DNA of 64,000 bases from Bacteroidetes bacterium UBA2664 (GCA_002359315.1 DEMS01000028.1:153155-217154), one strand, 5' to 3'; counted from the first letter of the stretch, positions 35,609 through 45,336 are shown. Numbers and translations are program-made. The notes: generated by a model not told the origin, from the letters alone.

Positions 35609-36556
35609 TTGGCAAAAAAAATATTAATTACAGGTGGTGCAGGATTCTTAGGTTCACATCTGTGTGATCGCTACCACAATGAGGGTTGGGATGTTGTTTG
35701 TATGGATAATTTGATTACCGGCTCTTATGAAAATATTGAACATCTGGTGAGTCAAAAACGATTCACATTCATTGAATATGATGTGACCAAATATATTGAT
35801 TTAGATGGCGATTTAGATCTTATTCTTCATTTTGCATCTCCCGCTTCCCCGATCGACTACCTGGAAATGCCTATACAAACGTTAAAAGTGGGTTCATTAG
35901 GAACTCATAAGACATTAGGATTAGCCAGAGCCAAAAAAGCTCGTTTTCTGTTAGCATCCACCAGTGAAGTATATGGGGATCCCCTGGAACATCCTCAGAA
36001 AGAGACCTACTGGGGTAATGTTAATCCAACCGGATATCGTGGTGTTTATGATGAGGCAAAACGATTTGCAGAAGCGATGACAATGGCCTATCAAAGATAT
36101 CATGGAATAGAAACCAGAATCGTCAGAATTTTTAATACCTATGGGTCTCGGATGAGATTAAATGATGGACGGGCCTTGCCAACTTTTTTCAGGCAAGCCT
36201 TTAAAAACGAATCCATATCAGTATTTGGGGATGGATCTCAAACCCGGTCATTTACTTACGTGGATGATCTTGTAGAAGGGATTTACAGATTATCTAAAAG
36301 TGATGAACCTGAACCGGTGAATATTGGTAATCCGGAAGAGATCTCCATATTGGATTTTGCAAAAGAGATTATAGAAATAACCGGAAGTAAAAGTAATGTC
36401 GTTTTCAAGGAGTTACCGGCAGACGACCCGAAAATCAGGCAACCTGATATATCAAAAGCTAAAAGAGTATTGAATTGGGAGCCCAAAACAAGCCGGAGAG
36501 ATGGTCTTTTGAAAACAATGGAATATTTCAAGGAACAGGTATCAAAAAGTGGCTGA
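35609..36556 (+). CDS. UDP-glucuronate decarboxylase (UDP-xylose synthase)
   Basis: 315 aa with a TTG start (35609-35611): the reading begins AKKILITGGAGFLGSHLCD, the NAD+ Rossmann loop, and no ATG lies upstream of it. It is a short-chain dehydrogenase with Ser/Thr at STSE (117-120), Tyr147 and Lys151 in YRGVYDEAKR. YGDPLEHPQKETYWGNVNP is characteristic of UXS enzymes rather than of epimerases or RmlB. It decarboxylates UDP-glucuronate to UDP-xylose. It follows ugd by 58 bp and overlaps the Nudix gene by 8 bp. Confidence 0.92.
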   Translation: MAKKILITGGAGFLGSHLCDRYHNEGWDVVCMDNLITGSYENIEHLVSQKRFTFIEYDVTKYIDLDGDLDLILHFASPASPIDYLEMPIQTLKVGSLGTHKTLGLARAKKARFLLASTSEVYGDPLEHPQKETYWGNVNPTGYRGVYDEAKRFAEAMTMAYQRYHGIETRIVRIFNTYGSRMRLNDGRALPTFFRQAFKNESISVFGDGSQTRSFTYVDDLVEGIYRLSKSDEPEPVNIGNPEEISILDFAKEIIEITGSKSNVVFKELPADDPKIRQPDISKAKRVLNWEPKTSRRDGLLKTMEYFKEQVSKSG

Positions 36557-37007
36557 AAAGAGACTGATTGATCTATATCCCTATACGCTGAATGGTAAAA
36601 AGATTTCCTATTTACTATTTAAAAGGGCTGCCGATCGAATTTATGATGGGCAATGGAGAATGATTGGAGGAAAAGTTCAAAATGGTGAGAGCTATTGGGA
36701 AGCGGCTTACCGTGAATTACGTGAAGAAACATCTCTTAAACCTTTATTGATGTGGACGATTCCCTCTGTAAATTCATTTTATGAGCATCAAACCGATACA
36801 ATATTAAATATTCCGGCATTTGCTGCAGAAATCGATGAGTCGAGCCCTATTATTCTTGATTCTGAGCACTCTGAATATGCATGGTTTTCAATCGAGGATG
36901 CAGTTGATAAAATAATATGGCCGGAACAGCGTCGTCTATTAAAATTGACAGATTCATTGATAACTTCCAATCAAATCCTTGAAGATTGGCACGTACCTAT
37001 TTCTTAG
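36549..37007 (+). CDS. Nudix hydrolase
   Basis: 152 aa with a GTG start at 36549, inside the end of the UXS gene; the first internal Met (residue 38) would delete the strand before the Nudix box. The box GKVQNGESYWEAAYRELREE (residues 41-60) fits G-x5-E-x7-R-E-U-x-E-E, so metal-dependent cleavage of a nucleoside diphosphate linked to another group is expected. The substrate is unknown; nucleotide sugars are possible given the neighbours. It overlaps the next gene by 22 bp. Confidence 0.88.
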   Translation: MAEKRLIDLYPYTLNGKKISYLLFKRAADRIYDGQWRMIGGKVQNGESYWEAAYRELREETSLKPLLMWTIPSVNSFYEHQTDTILNIPAFAAEIDESSPIILDSEHSEYAWFSIEDAVDKIIWPEQRRLLKLTDSLITSNQILEDWHVPIS

Positions 37008-38248
37008 CGCTAATACTTTTGACCCTGATTACCGGTCTTAAGACGGGTAATGCTTCGGCTCAATCCTCCGGCTATGAGGTTATACCCTCACCCGATCTGT
37101 GGTATAATGCGGTGGATGGAATCAGGTTAGGTATAAACTTGAAGGGCCAGGTTCCCGGGACTTTTGAAGATGGGCCACATCGTTTGGATGCCGGAGTTTG
37201 GCTGGGACTTTGGTTTCCTGAAAACCCTCTGTCGTACTATATCGGATATACTGAACCCATTTCGTCCTGGTCAGAGTTTGGAAGTGAAGCCAATATAGAG
37301 TTGATCAGTTCTGTCCGTACCGGATATCAGAATCATGGTGTTGCGTTTAACAAGCGATGGCAAATAGGTTTTGATGAGAGTCGATATCGTGAAATAAGGC
37401 TTTATAACTCATTTGAGAAGCGATTTAACAGTGAATACACACCCTTTGAAAGTTTATGGAGTGAAGAGAATAAATTTCTTACCACTTTATCTGCTGAAGT
37501 CAGGGATAATAACAGATTTGGATGGTATCAGATAAATGTGGGTGCAAGCTTACAATATTTGAATGATGCATATTCAATGTTTGGGCTCTCAGCAACTCAA
37601 AATTTCCGATTTAATGACTATTGGGGATTGAAGGCGAGGGTTTATACCGGTTTAGCAAGTGCAAATACAGCTCCGGAATATCTTCATTCCAGAAGTATGA
37701 GACCTGCAATGGGCTGGATGAGCAGCGGTGTGACCCGTGCAAAGGGAACAATACCTCAATCGTGGCTGGAGAGTGGAAATATACAGGTAGCGGGAGGGGC
37801 GAATGTCCGTGGTTATACAACGCAGGACATTGAAACTTTTCAGCGAAGTTGTTTGGACGCATTCCCTGAAGGAATATGTCTTGAACAGGATTTTTCTCCA
37901 TTGCTTTTCAATTCGATAGCCTCATTGAACCTGGAATTGGATTATTGGAATCCGATCATTAAAATTTTTAATGAACTACCCTATGCATCTGAGTTTATGA
38001 GGTTTCGATCATACCTATTTTATGATGCGGGTCGATCTCTGGACTTGATAGAACAGGAACCAACGGGATCCTTTTCTAATATAGGGACAGGGTTCTCACT
38101 TTCAATAAATATACCGGATTATCGTGGTAAACAGAGAGGATTTGTGTTACGATATGAACTACCATTCTGGTTATCAGACCCGGTCACAGATGAGAATTCA
38201 TTTAAAGTACGCCATCTATTCGGCTTTGGTGCAATAATATCATTATAA
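36986..38248 (+). CDS. outer-membrane beta-barrel protein, Omp85-like motif
   Basis: 420 aa with a TTG start (36986-36988) inside the Nudix gene; the resulting N-terminus (ARTYFLALILLTLITGLKTG... ending NASAQ) is a good signal peptide, and the next in-frame ATG is far downstream. The body is rich in alternating aromatic strands. VAGGANVRGYTTQDIE (about residues 270-285) resembles the L6 loop of Omp85/surface-antigen barrels. There is no room for POTRA domains. The final ISL terminus lacks Phe. It may form an outer-membrane pore for a neighbouring pathway; function unknown. Confidence 0.72.
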   Translation: MARTYFLALILLTLITGLKTGNASAQSSGYEVIPSPDLWYNAVDGIRLGINLKGQVPGTFEDGPHRLDAGVWLGLWFPENPLSYYIGYTEPISSWSEFGSEANIELISSVRTGYQNHGVAFNKRWQIGFDESRYREIRLYNSFEKRFNSEYTPFESLWSEENKFLTTLSAEVRDNNRFGWYQINVGASLQYLNDAYSMFGLSATQNFRFNDYWGLKARVYTGLASANTAPEYLHSRSMRPAMGWMSSGVTRAKGTIPQSWLESGNIQVAGGANVRGYTTQDIETFQRSCLDAFPEGICLEQDFSPLLFNSIASLNLELDYWNPIIKIFNELPYASEFMRFRSYLFYDAGRSLDLIEQEPTGSFSNIGTGFSLSINIPDYRGKQRGFVLRYELPFWLSDPVTDENSFKVRHLFGFGAIISL

Positions 38249-38257
38249 ACAGATACT

Positions 38258-39997
38258 ATGAGCATTCGTGTAACGGTTCTATTGCTTTTGATGATGTTTA
38301 TGATTGGAATTTCATGTACATCCAGCAGATGGATTGTGACGAATGAAAATAAAATTGACCCAAGTGTTGAACCCACCGTTGTAAATGTAAGAAATGTACT
38401 GCTTTTAGAGAGTGAACCAACTTATACGAATCCGATCATTACTTTTTCGGCGAATCAGATTGTTGATAAGGAATACCTTCAAAGAGTTGAGATGGAACGA
38501 TCTGTTCAGCAATTTAGGCCCAGATGGGGATTTTTGACGTTAGGTTTGAGTGCAACAGCATTTACCTTTATAGCTGCAAATACGACATTGATTTCTTCAA
38601 CAATCGGATCAAATAAAAAATTAATGTTAAATCTGGCAGGAGGAATCCTGGGCATTGTATCCGTAACCAATTTAAAACCGGTCGGAGAACCGATTTTAAC
38701 AGGTCAGAAACAGCTCATGGATCAGAGTGGATCTGTCGTTCTTAGTGATACACTTGCCCCGGGAAATCGTGACATCCAATTGGATGTTGATTTAATGATT
38801 AGCTTTAATGGGGATACTGTATTGGCCGAATCCGGGTTACAACTAAATAATAATCGATTAGACGTTAATTTAACTCCGGTCGTATCCCTTTTGGATAGTG
38901 AGATTGATGATGATTCAAAAATTGAGTTAGAACTATCATATAACGGAGAATCCCCTGTTTATGATATCTATTTATCTTCTTTTCTGGAGCCACGTATTAC
39001 TATTACTGATCCTGTTGCTGTATTGAGAAGCGTTCCATTGATTAACGAATTTAATGCCATTACAGAGGTAGGACAAGGGAGTTCACTTAGATTGTTAGAT
39101 GAAGATAGTGAATGGTACAGGGTACAATTTGGGGGATCTGAGGTTTTTGTTCGAAAAAATTCCGGTGAGAGAGTATGGAAATCTGAGGAGAGTGCAGGCG
39201 CTATCAATGTTTTTGAATTTGAAGAGGTTCCCTTTGGCGAAATCGATGTCGAAAACAGTGTTCCGATTTTGAAGCAGAATAATCCTAATGACAGGGCCAT
39301 TATTCTCACGAATGGAAACTCAGTGAATCTGGATCCAAGACAGTATTTGCATAGGGATCACGAGCTGTTTGCATTTTACATGAGATCTGCACTTCAGATG
39401 AATTCAAGTCAAATTACCACAATTGAGTTGGACTCATCCGATGAGTGGATTAAAGAGTTTGAAGAATTTGCATCGTTTGACAGTACTTCATCGCTATTTG
39501 TATATCTGTCCGGATATGCATTTCAGGAAGGAGATGGCGGTTTGCGTCTACAAAATATTGATGATGAAACGAGCCCTCCAATTCTTTCATCCTATATTTT
39601 TCAAAAATTTGAAGAGATGAATCCTGGATCACTTTTTTTCTTTTCAGATCTTGAGTTTACAGAAGATGAAAATGGATCGGCTCAGAGTAGGTTAGGTGCT
39701 GTACAGGTACTTGTTGAAACAGCAAATGCATTAACCAGAAGATTACCCAACTCTGTATTACTGTTTAGCAATCGGCCGGGTCAAAAATCTTCAGTTTATG
39801 CGTCTTCCGGATTTCAGAATCAGAGGCATAATATCTTTAATTACTATCTTGCAGACGCCATCAAAAGGCGGAATACACGAATGTCAGACATTATTCGTCA
39901 TCTCGAAAATAATGTTGATTATACGTCACGAAGATTGCATGATCGCTCGCAAGATATTCAGGCGTTTGGTAACACAACTCTCCGAATCAATAATTAA
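38258..39997 (+). CDS. lipoprotein with SH3-like and degenerate caspase-like domain
   Basis: 579 aa. Lipoprotein signal with Cys20 (MIGISC). A hydrophobic hairpin-like stretch (about 92-138) and a beta-rich region come next. An SH3-like segment (about 252-308; LRSVPLINEFNAITEV, WYRVQFGGSEVFVR) follows. From about 330 to 579 the order of strands looks like a caspase-type (C14) peptidase: RAIILTNGN, then LFVYLSGYAF where the catalytic SGH would be (Tyr420 instead of His), then SLFFFSDLEF where DACxSG would be (no Cys). If this reading is right, it is an inactive pseudo-caspase, perhaps a binding or scaffold module. The stop overlaps the DMT start (TAATG). Confidence 0.6.
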   Translation: MSIRVTVLLLLMMFMIGISCTSSRWIVTNENKIDPSVEPTVVNVRNVLLLESEPTYTNPIITFSANQIVDKEYLQRVEMERSVQQFRPRWGFLTLGLSATAFTFIAANTTLISSTIGSNKKLMLNLAGGILGIVSVTNLKPVGEPILTGQKQLMDQSGSVVLSDTLAPGNRDIQLDVDLMISFNGDTVLAESGLQLNNNRLDVNLTPVVSLLDSEIDDDSKIELELSYNGESPVYDIYLSSFLEPRITITDPVAVLRSVPLINEFNAITEVGQGSSLRLLDEDSEWYRVQFGGSEVFVRKNSGERVWKSEESAGAINVFEFEEVPFGEIDVENSVPILKQNNPNDRAIILTNGNSVNLDPRQYLHRDHELFAFYMRSALQMNSSQITTIELDSSDEWIKEFEEFASFDSTSSLFVYLSGYAFQEGDGGLRLQNIDDETSPPILSSYIFQKFEEMNPGSLFFFSDLEFTEDENGSAQSRLGAVQVLVETANALTRRLPNSVLLFSNRPGQKSSVYASSGFQNQRHNIFNYYLADAIKRRNTRMSDIIRHLENNVDYTSRRLHDRSQDIQAFGNTTLRINN

Positions 39998-40866
39998 TGT
40001 TAGGGCAGCTATTCATAGTTCTTTCAGCAGTAACCTCTGTAACGATTGCTCACTTCTTAAAGGTTACGGAAAGCCGATCGCTAAATACGATCCGGGTTTT
40101 AACCGTCAATTATTTTGTAGCTACAGCAGCCGCACTATTGTATGCCTCAATTATTGGATCCACTAAAATAGATTTTGAAATTCTTTTTCAACCTCTCTTA
40201 CTTTCAGTAGGTGTGGGGGCACTGTTTATTGCTAACTTTTTTATATACAGTAAATCGGTTTTCCACAATGGTGTCGGTATTAGCATCGCTGCGATGAGAA
40301 TATCGCTAATTATACCTGTATTACTTTCTACATTCTGGTATCTGGAAATATTAACAAGCGATCAGTGGATCGGGATATTACTGGTATTTGTCACACTTTT
40401 TTTGCTACTGCCTAATAAAAAAAGTTTAATAAGAACGGATCAATCATTAAATAAAGGGTGGTTGCTCCTGTTACTTTTTTTAGGAACAGGGTTTGGTGAT
40501 GCCTCATTGAAATACTATGAAATGGAGTATTCTCAATGGATCACAAAAGAGTTCTTTATGGGAATGGTTTTCATGACCGCTTTTTTGATTGGAATGATTT
40601 ATATCCTTTGGAAAAAAAGCTGGCAGTTTACCAGAGAAGAAATATTTGTGGGAATAGCTATCGGTGTGCCCAACTTATTAACATCTGTTTTTCTTATTTC
40701 AGCATTAGAGTTAATGAATGGTGCGATAGTCTACAGCTCGGTTAATGTATTAACCGTTCTTGGCGGGACTCTTTTAGGAGTAATATATTGGAAAGATCGA
40801 TTTTCTAATATGCAATGGACGGGGATATTTTTAACAGTGCTTGCCCTGGTACTTCTTGTAATTTAG
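39997..40866 (+). CDS. EamA/DMT-superfamily transporter
   Basis: 289 aa with ten hydrophobic helices in two five-helix halves, the EamA (drug/metabolite transporter) layout. Motifs include ALLYASIIG, GISIAAMRISLIIPVLLSTFWYLEI (first half, landmark AAMRISLIIPVL) and NGAIVYSSVNVLTVLGGTLLGVIYWKDRF (second half, landmark SSVNVLTVLGG). The cargo is unknown. Start ATG shares a base with the upstream stop (TAATG), so it is translationally coupled to the pseudo-caspase lipoprotein. It ends a seven-gene run from greA and is convergent with the exopolysaccharide locus. Confidence 0.87.
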   Translation: MLGQLFIVLSAVTSVTIAHFLKVTESRSLNTIRVLTVNYFVATAAALLYASIIGSTKIDFEILFQPLLLSVGVGALFIANFFIYSKSVFHNGVGISIAAMRISLIIPVLLSTFWYLEILTSDQWIGILLVFVTLFLLLPNKKSLIRTDQSLNKGWLLLLLFLGTGFGDASLKYYEMEYSQWITKEFFMGMVFMTAFLIGMIYILWKKSWQFTREEIFVGIAIGVPNLLTSVFLISALELMNGAIVYSSVNVLTVLGGTLLGVIYWKDRFSNMQWTGIFLTVLALVLLVI

Positions 40867-41015
40867 TCGTTTACCTATATGTGAAAGCGATAGTAATTGA
40901 GTTTTTTTGAGCGTCAAATCAGAATAAATTCCAAATAAAGCTGATAAATGTTTTAATATTGAAACTTTATTACTGTATAACCCAATGCATAGTATTTAGA
41001 ATATTTATTAGGTCA

Positions 41016-43484
41016 TTACTGTTCTGGAAATGAATCATTTAAAGAAAGGAGGGAAATATCTGCCGGCAGTTCAAAAACAGATACTCCCTGAAAACTTAGA
41101 TGAGACAAATAAGTAGAAAGAAGTTCAGCCGCTGTGAAATCGGAATAATAACCGGCAAGCAGCAGATACTCATCTTCCACTTGATCAATTCGAAGTTTAT
41201 CAATTCCAAAATTTTCCCAGAGTTGCATGATTTCAGTTGCATGAACTTCATTGGTGAATCGGCCAAAAATAAGGCTCCATGTTTGTTCATCAGGACTAAA
41301 CTCATCAGATGAGGGGAAAAGACGGGGATCAATTTGTGAATGATAATGATAGTGGTAATCAGAGTCAGCTAAACGATTCATTCTCCAGTTTACAGCTTCT
41401 TCGACATTTTGGAATTTGCCTACAGCAATTTTCCATTGTATCCACTGATTCCCTTCTACTTCTTGGAAAACCGGTATTATATGTAAATTATTATAAAGAG
41501 GCCTCATCCTTCTGAAGTTTCTTTGAGATAATTGAGATTGGTCGTTAGTAACAAGAACGACTGAATGAAACGGTTCAAGCGGTCTTATTTCGGGAATAAA
41601 TATAGGTTCTTGATTCCTGCGTTCACGTTCAAGCTTGCGTACATTGACAGTTTCCATCACCATCCATACGCCATTATCAAAAAGAATTCTATACGGAATA
41701 TCGGGGTTGCCGAGTCCTGGTGCCAGATTATATACCATATCATAATTCTGGTGTTGATTTTCTCGGGACGGTATTAAGATATATTCCGCGTATTTTTCCG
41801 GGTTCGATAGATATGTCACGTAATCATTTTCATAGGGTAATACAAAATCCTGAATGCGGCCGTGAAGGGCTACTACAGAAAATGCAGTCGCATCGTCAAC
41901 AAGAATTCTGGAAGTATTCGATGAGATTTGTCTCAAATAAGCTGCAGCTTGAAGAGATGGATTATCACCCATATACTCCAAAGTGGGCATTTCAGTTCTA
42001 TCGATATACCCATCAATTCGTGAATCAAAATTAAAATCAAATGAATAATTTGTTAATGTAAGACCACGCAGATTAGAGGGTTGATTTGTTCCTGCCGAAG
42101 AAGATAATTCACTGCTATTATTTTCGTCACTATTCAAAAATTGTGATGCATCGTTATTGCTCAATTGATCCAAACCTCTCATTCTGGTGAAAATGCGGAA
42201 TGGAGAGTCTTCTAAAGAAAACTGATTAGGATCATTTGAGTCACCAATCAGCAACGTTAAGTAAGAATCGGGTATATGTGTCTGCATCACTTCAGAATAA
42301 GCCTGACTTTCAACACGGTTGGATTCATAAAGGAAATATTGATGGTTGAAATAAACTGAAACTAGAGCTAGTATCGCAAGGGAAGTTCCTATAAACCATT
42401 TCGGTAATTCATTTTTTATTCTTAGGATTCCAAATAATGAAATAACCATGATCAGTTGATAAAATTCACTTGCTACCTGAGGGACATTTTCTTTCATTAA
42501 ATTAAATAATATGATGATGATAGGTAGCATCAGTATGTACAGTTTAAGCGGTTCACGCACTGAGATAAAAACTAACAAGAATAAGAAAGGCACCATTAAA
42601 ATTATTGAAATAATGAAGTCGTTAAAAGTGCTAAGAAAAAAGAAGTCTTGTTGAGTTGATGAAACACTTAGAATTGAATTATACTCAATAACTCTATAGT
42701 TATAGTTTGCGTTATCAAGAAAATCAAAAAAATGATTCGTGAAAAGATGGTTGAAAAACAGGTATAACAGGAAAGTTGCAATGGGTAAAATTGTGAACAT
42801 AAAGGCCGAGGAGATCGTTTTACCGATAAAAAATGATTGTAACTGATTTTCCCGAAAGAGAGCTTTTATTCCACCTTTTTCAAATAAATTATGGTTGTCA
42901 ATATTTTTACTTGTTATTAAGAGAATAACTGGCAGAAAAAATAGAAAAAGCCATATAAAGACGAAGTCAACAAATATCAAAAACGAATAAAAGATGCCGG
43001 CCATTGCAATGTTGTAAGTACTGGTCGTTTCAACATAATTGATCATGTGATGCAGCAGTATAACCGATGACAGTATCAACATATAATCGGAAGCACCTGA
43101 TGTAGCCAAATAAATCATCGAGGGGTTCAGAAAAAACAGGATAATTATTGAGAAATAGAATAGTGGATGCACTTCTTTTTTAAGGCCCAGGTGCCAGAGA
43201 TAGCGAAAAATGATAGTAACTCCCAGTGAAGAAGCGATTACGGGAGACATTATCCCGGCTATCGGGTATAAAAGCAATACGATTTGAAAAGGAATCAGAG
43301 GGTAGGTAACACCAATTGTAGGTAATTTCGGAAAGTATCCATCGTAAACGATGAGCGCTTTTGTTGTATAAAAAAGTGATTCTAATGTGTGAATATCCGC
43401 TTGTTTCAAGATCCAGGCATTCCATAAAAACCAGAGATACAGGAGTAACGAAAAAAACCAGGCTATGGCGGTTGAAAATTTCAT
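41016..43484 (-). CDS. GT-C-like polytopic membrane protein with C-terminal SPOR-like repeats
   Basis: 822 aa. About 11-12 hydrophobic helices cover residues 1-410. After TM1 a short loop (WILKQADIHTLESLFYTTKAL) leads to DGYFPKLPTIGVTYPLIPF, resembling the first periplasmic loop of GT-C glycosyltransferases. A large exported domain follows (about 415-680). The last 150 residues carry SPOR-like units (WIQWKIAVGKFQNVEEAVNW; WSLIFGRFTNEVHATEIM; EYLLLAGYYSDFTAAELLS). SPOR domains bind denuded glycan strands of peptidoglycan. The start overlaps the GT2 stop by 4 bp, so the two are tightly coupled. A polymer-modifying or export role is inferred; I know no characterised protein with this layout. Confidence 0.7.
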   Translation of the reverse strand: MKFSTAIAWFFSLLLYLWFLWNAWILKQADIHTLESLFYTTKALIVYDGYFPKLPTIGVTYPLIPFQIVLLLYPIAGIMSPVIASSLGVTIIFRYLWHLGLKKEVHPLFYFSIIILFFLNPSMIYLATSGASDYMLILSSVILLHHMINYVETTSTYNIAMAGIFYSFLIFVDFVFIWLFLFFLPVILLITSKNIDNHNLFEKGGIKALFRENQLQSFFIGKTISSAFMFTILPIATFLLYLFFNHLFTNHFFDFLDNANYNYRVIEYNSILSVSSTQQDFFFLSTFNDFIISIILMVPFLFLLVFISVREPLKLYILMLPIIIILFNLMKENVPQVASEFYQLIMVISLFGILRIKNELPKWFIGTSLAILALVSVYFNHQYFLYESNRVESQAYSEVMQTHIPDSYLTLLIGDSNDPNQFSLEDSPFRIFTRMRGLDQLSNNDASQFLNSDENNSSELSSSAGTNQPSNLRGLTLTNYSFDFNFDSRIDGYIDRTEMPTLEYMGDNPSLQAAAYLRQISSNTSRILVDDATAFSVVALHGRIQDFVLPYENDYVTYLSNPEKYAEYILIPSRENQHQNYDMVYNLAPGLGNPDIPYRILFDNGVWMVMETVNVRKLERERRNQEPIFIPEIRPLEPFHSVVLVTNDQSQLSQRNFRRMRPLYNNLHIIPVFQEVEGNQWIQWKIAVGKFQNVEEAVNWRMNRLADSDYHYHYHSQIDPRLFPSSDEFSPDEQTWSLIFGRFTNEVHATEIMQLWENFGIDKLRIDQVEDEYLLLAGYYSDFTAAELLSTYLSHLSFQGVSVFELPADISLLSLNDSFPEQ

Positions 43485-45322
43485 TTCGGCTTAATACCTG
43501 TAATACCGTGAGTGGTTTTTTCCCAATAAAAGGGTTTGGTAATTAACTGCCATAGTCCTTTATAAGCAGCTACAGAATGATAAAGCCAATAGATAGGATT
43601 TAGAAGAGCATAGGGGATTAAATCAAAGTATTTTCGTTTGTAGACAGACATCATGGTAATATAAATAATCAGGGCATTACCAAGGAGCAGGTTCACTAAA
43701 GCGATACCTAATATATATTCAGGATAAAAATCATTATATACTTCAGGCTGAAAAATCAAATGGATTAAAAACAGAAAGAGTAGAACCGGATAGAGTAAAA
43801 AAGTCATGAATGTACCGCCAATAAAGAGCTGGAAACCGAGAAATCCTTTCCATCCAATCGTTTTTGTAAGTTCAACCGGGTGGCGCATATGAACTAACCA
43901 TGTTTGCATATATCCTTTGATCCATCGGGATCGTTGGCGTATCCAGTTCCCTGCATCTTTATTTGCTTCCTCGAATGTCGTTGAATCAAGGACACCTACC
44001 TTGTAGCCCTTGGAATAGGTTCGAATACCAAGATCAGCATCTTCCGTCACATTAAACGGATCCCATCCTCCAAGTTCCATCAATATTTTATACTTAAAAT
44101 GGTTACTTGTTCCACCTAAGGGAATTGGAATCTTTAATTTATCCAACCCCGGCAACATGTAGTCGAACCATGTTGAATACTCCAATGTAAACATGCGAGT
44201 GAGAAAATTTTCATTCTTATTAAAATAATTCAAGCTGCATTGTATGATTACATGGTCGTCTGATAATTTTTTGAAGAGCGCGACTACTTTCTTCAATTGA
44301 TCTGAATCCGGAATATCTTCTGCATCATAAATTGTGAGATATTCGGCAGATGTATAGTAGAGCCCGTAATTACAAGCTTTAGGTTTGGTTTTGGGCTGAT
44401 GATGTGGAATAATTAAGGGTTCAAAAATGGCTGGAATTTCAAGTTCTCGAATAGCATTAAGTGTCATATCATCATCCTCTTCAATCAGGAGTTTGATGTC
44501 CAGCAAATGGGTTGGATAATCAAGATATCTAAGTCTTCGAACCAAGGCTTTAACAACTTCGCTCTCTTTATAAACCGGGAGTTGAATGGTGTAAAGTGGA
44601 AGCTCTTCATCTTTTAGTTCTACTACTTCTTCCTCTTCTATATATTGCTGCAACTCAACAGTAGCACCGACAATAGCGAGGTAGAATTTAAAAAAAACGG
44701 ATCCGAAAAATATAAATGTAATAATCAGGTTTAATACGACTATAGTATTTATGGGCCAAAGAAATAGTGATATAATGGTAACTGCTAATGTAATTGCGAT
44801 AATCAGAATTTGAGAATCTGTGAATGATACAAGTGCAGATCGTTCTCTGTCTTTGTTTACCAATTCAAAGACAGCTCTTTTTACATTTTCTATACCATAG
44901 TTCTTGTGCATCACCCACATTACATCCAGATCAGAAGCAAACAACAGATTTACCGGGAGATTACAGATTTCTTCAATGTGCTGAACAGATTCAATATCGA
45001 AGGGATCGCAGGCTGCAACCAATATTTCGCCATCCTGAATACAGATAGGAGCCATCAGGCGCTTGTTTAGCCATTGAATATCAAATAGTTTAACTAAATC
45101 TTCATCAAAAGGAATTTCTCTTATTGGTTGATATGCATAGCCTGACTCGTTCATTAATTTGGCATAATGGGGCCGTGCAATGAATCCAAAATTTAAAGCC
45201 GCCTTGATAAAGGATATATCATGAAATTCTGCAATCTCCATAGCCCTTTTAGCTTGGTCATCGTCAATGATCAAATTTTCTACCAAAAATTGATCAATAG
45301 TTGAAAATAGCAGGCTTTTCAT
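43481..45322 (-). CDS. family 2 glycosyltransferase with N-terminal MshEN/T2SSE_N-like domain
   Basis: 613 aa. Residues 1-160 match the T2SSE_N/MshEN fold (FGFIARPHYAKLMNESGYAY; LNKRLMAPICIQDGEILVAACDP). Two helices (170-220) follow, then a processive GT2 domain (about 240-470): YDAEDIPD (Asp333, Asp336), TEDADLG (Asp428) and QRSRW (Gln463, Arg466, Trp467), i.e. the D,D,D,QxxRW set. C-terminal helices (about 490-585) form the translocation part. The combination is that of NfrB-type enzymes. MshEN can bind c-di-GMP, but the RLG-x2-L motif residues are not conserved here, so that regulation is uncertain. It should polymerise a UDP-sugar and pass it through the membrane. Confidence 0.88.
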   Translation of the reverse strand: MKSLLFSTIDQFLVENLIIDDDQAKRAMEIAEFHDISFIKAALNFGFIARPHYAKLMNESGYAYQPIREIPFDEDLVKLFDIQWLNKRLMAPICIQDGEILVAACDPFDIESVQHIEEICNLPVNLLFASDLDVMWVMHKNYGIENVKRAVFELVNKDRERSALVSFTDSQILIIAITLAVTIISLFLWPINTIVVLNLIITFIFFGSVFFKFYLAIVGATVELQQYIEEEEVVELKDEELPLYTIQLPVYKESEVVKALVRRLRYLDYPTHLLDIKLLIEEDDDMTLNAIRELEIPAIFEPLIIPHHQPKTKPKACNYGLYYTSAEYLTIYDAEDIPDSDQLKKVVALFKKLSDDHVIIQCSLNYFNKNENFLTRMFTLEYSTWFDYMLPGLDKLKIPIPLGGTSNHFKYKILMELGGWDPFNVTEDADLGIRTYSKGYKVGVLDSTTFEEANKDAGNWIRQRSRWIKGYMQTWLVHMRHPVELTKTIGWKGFLGFQLFIGGTFMTFLLYPVLLFLFLIHLIFQPEVYNDFYPEYILGIALVNLLLGNALIIYITMMSVYKRKYFDLIPYALLNPIYWLYHSVAAYKGLWQLITKPFYWEKTTHGITGIKPK

Positions 45323-45336
45323 ATTGAAATATTAAA

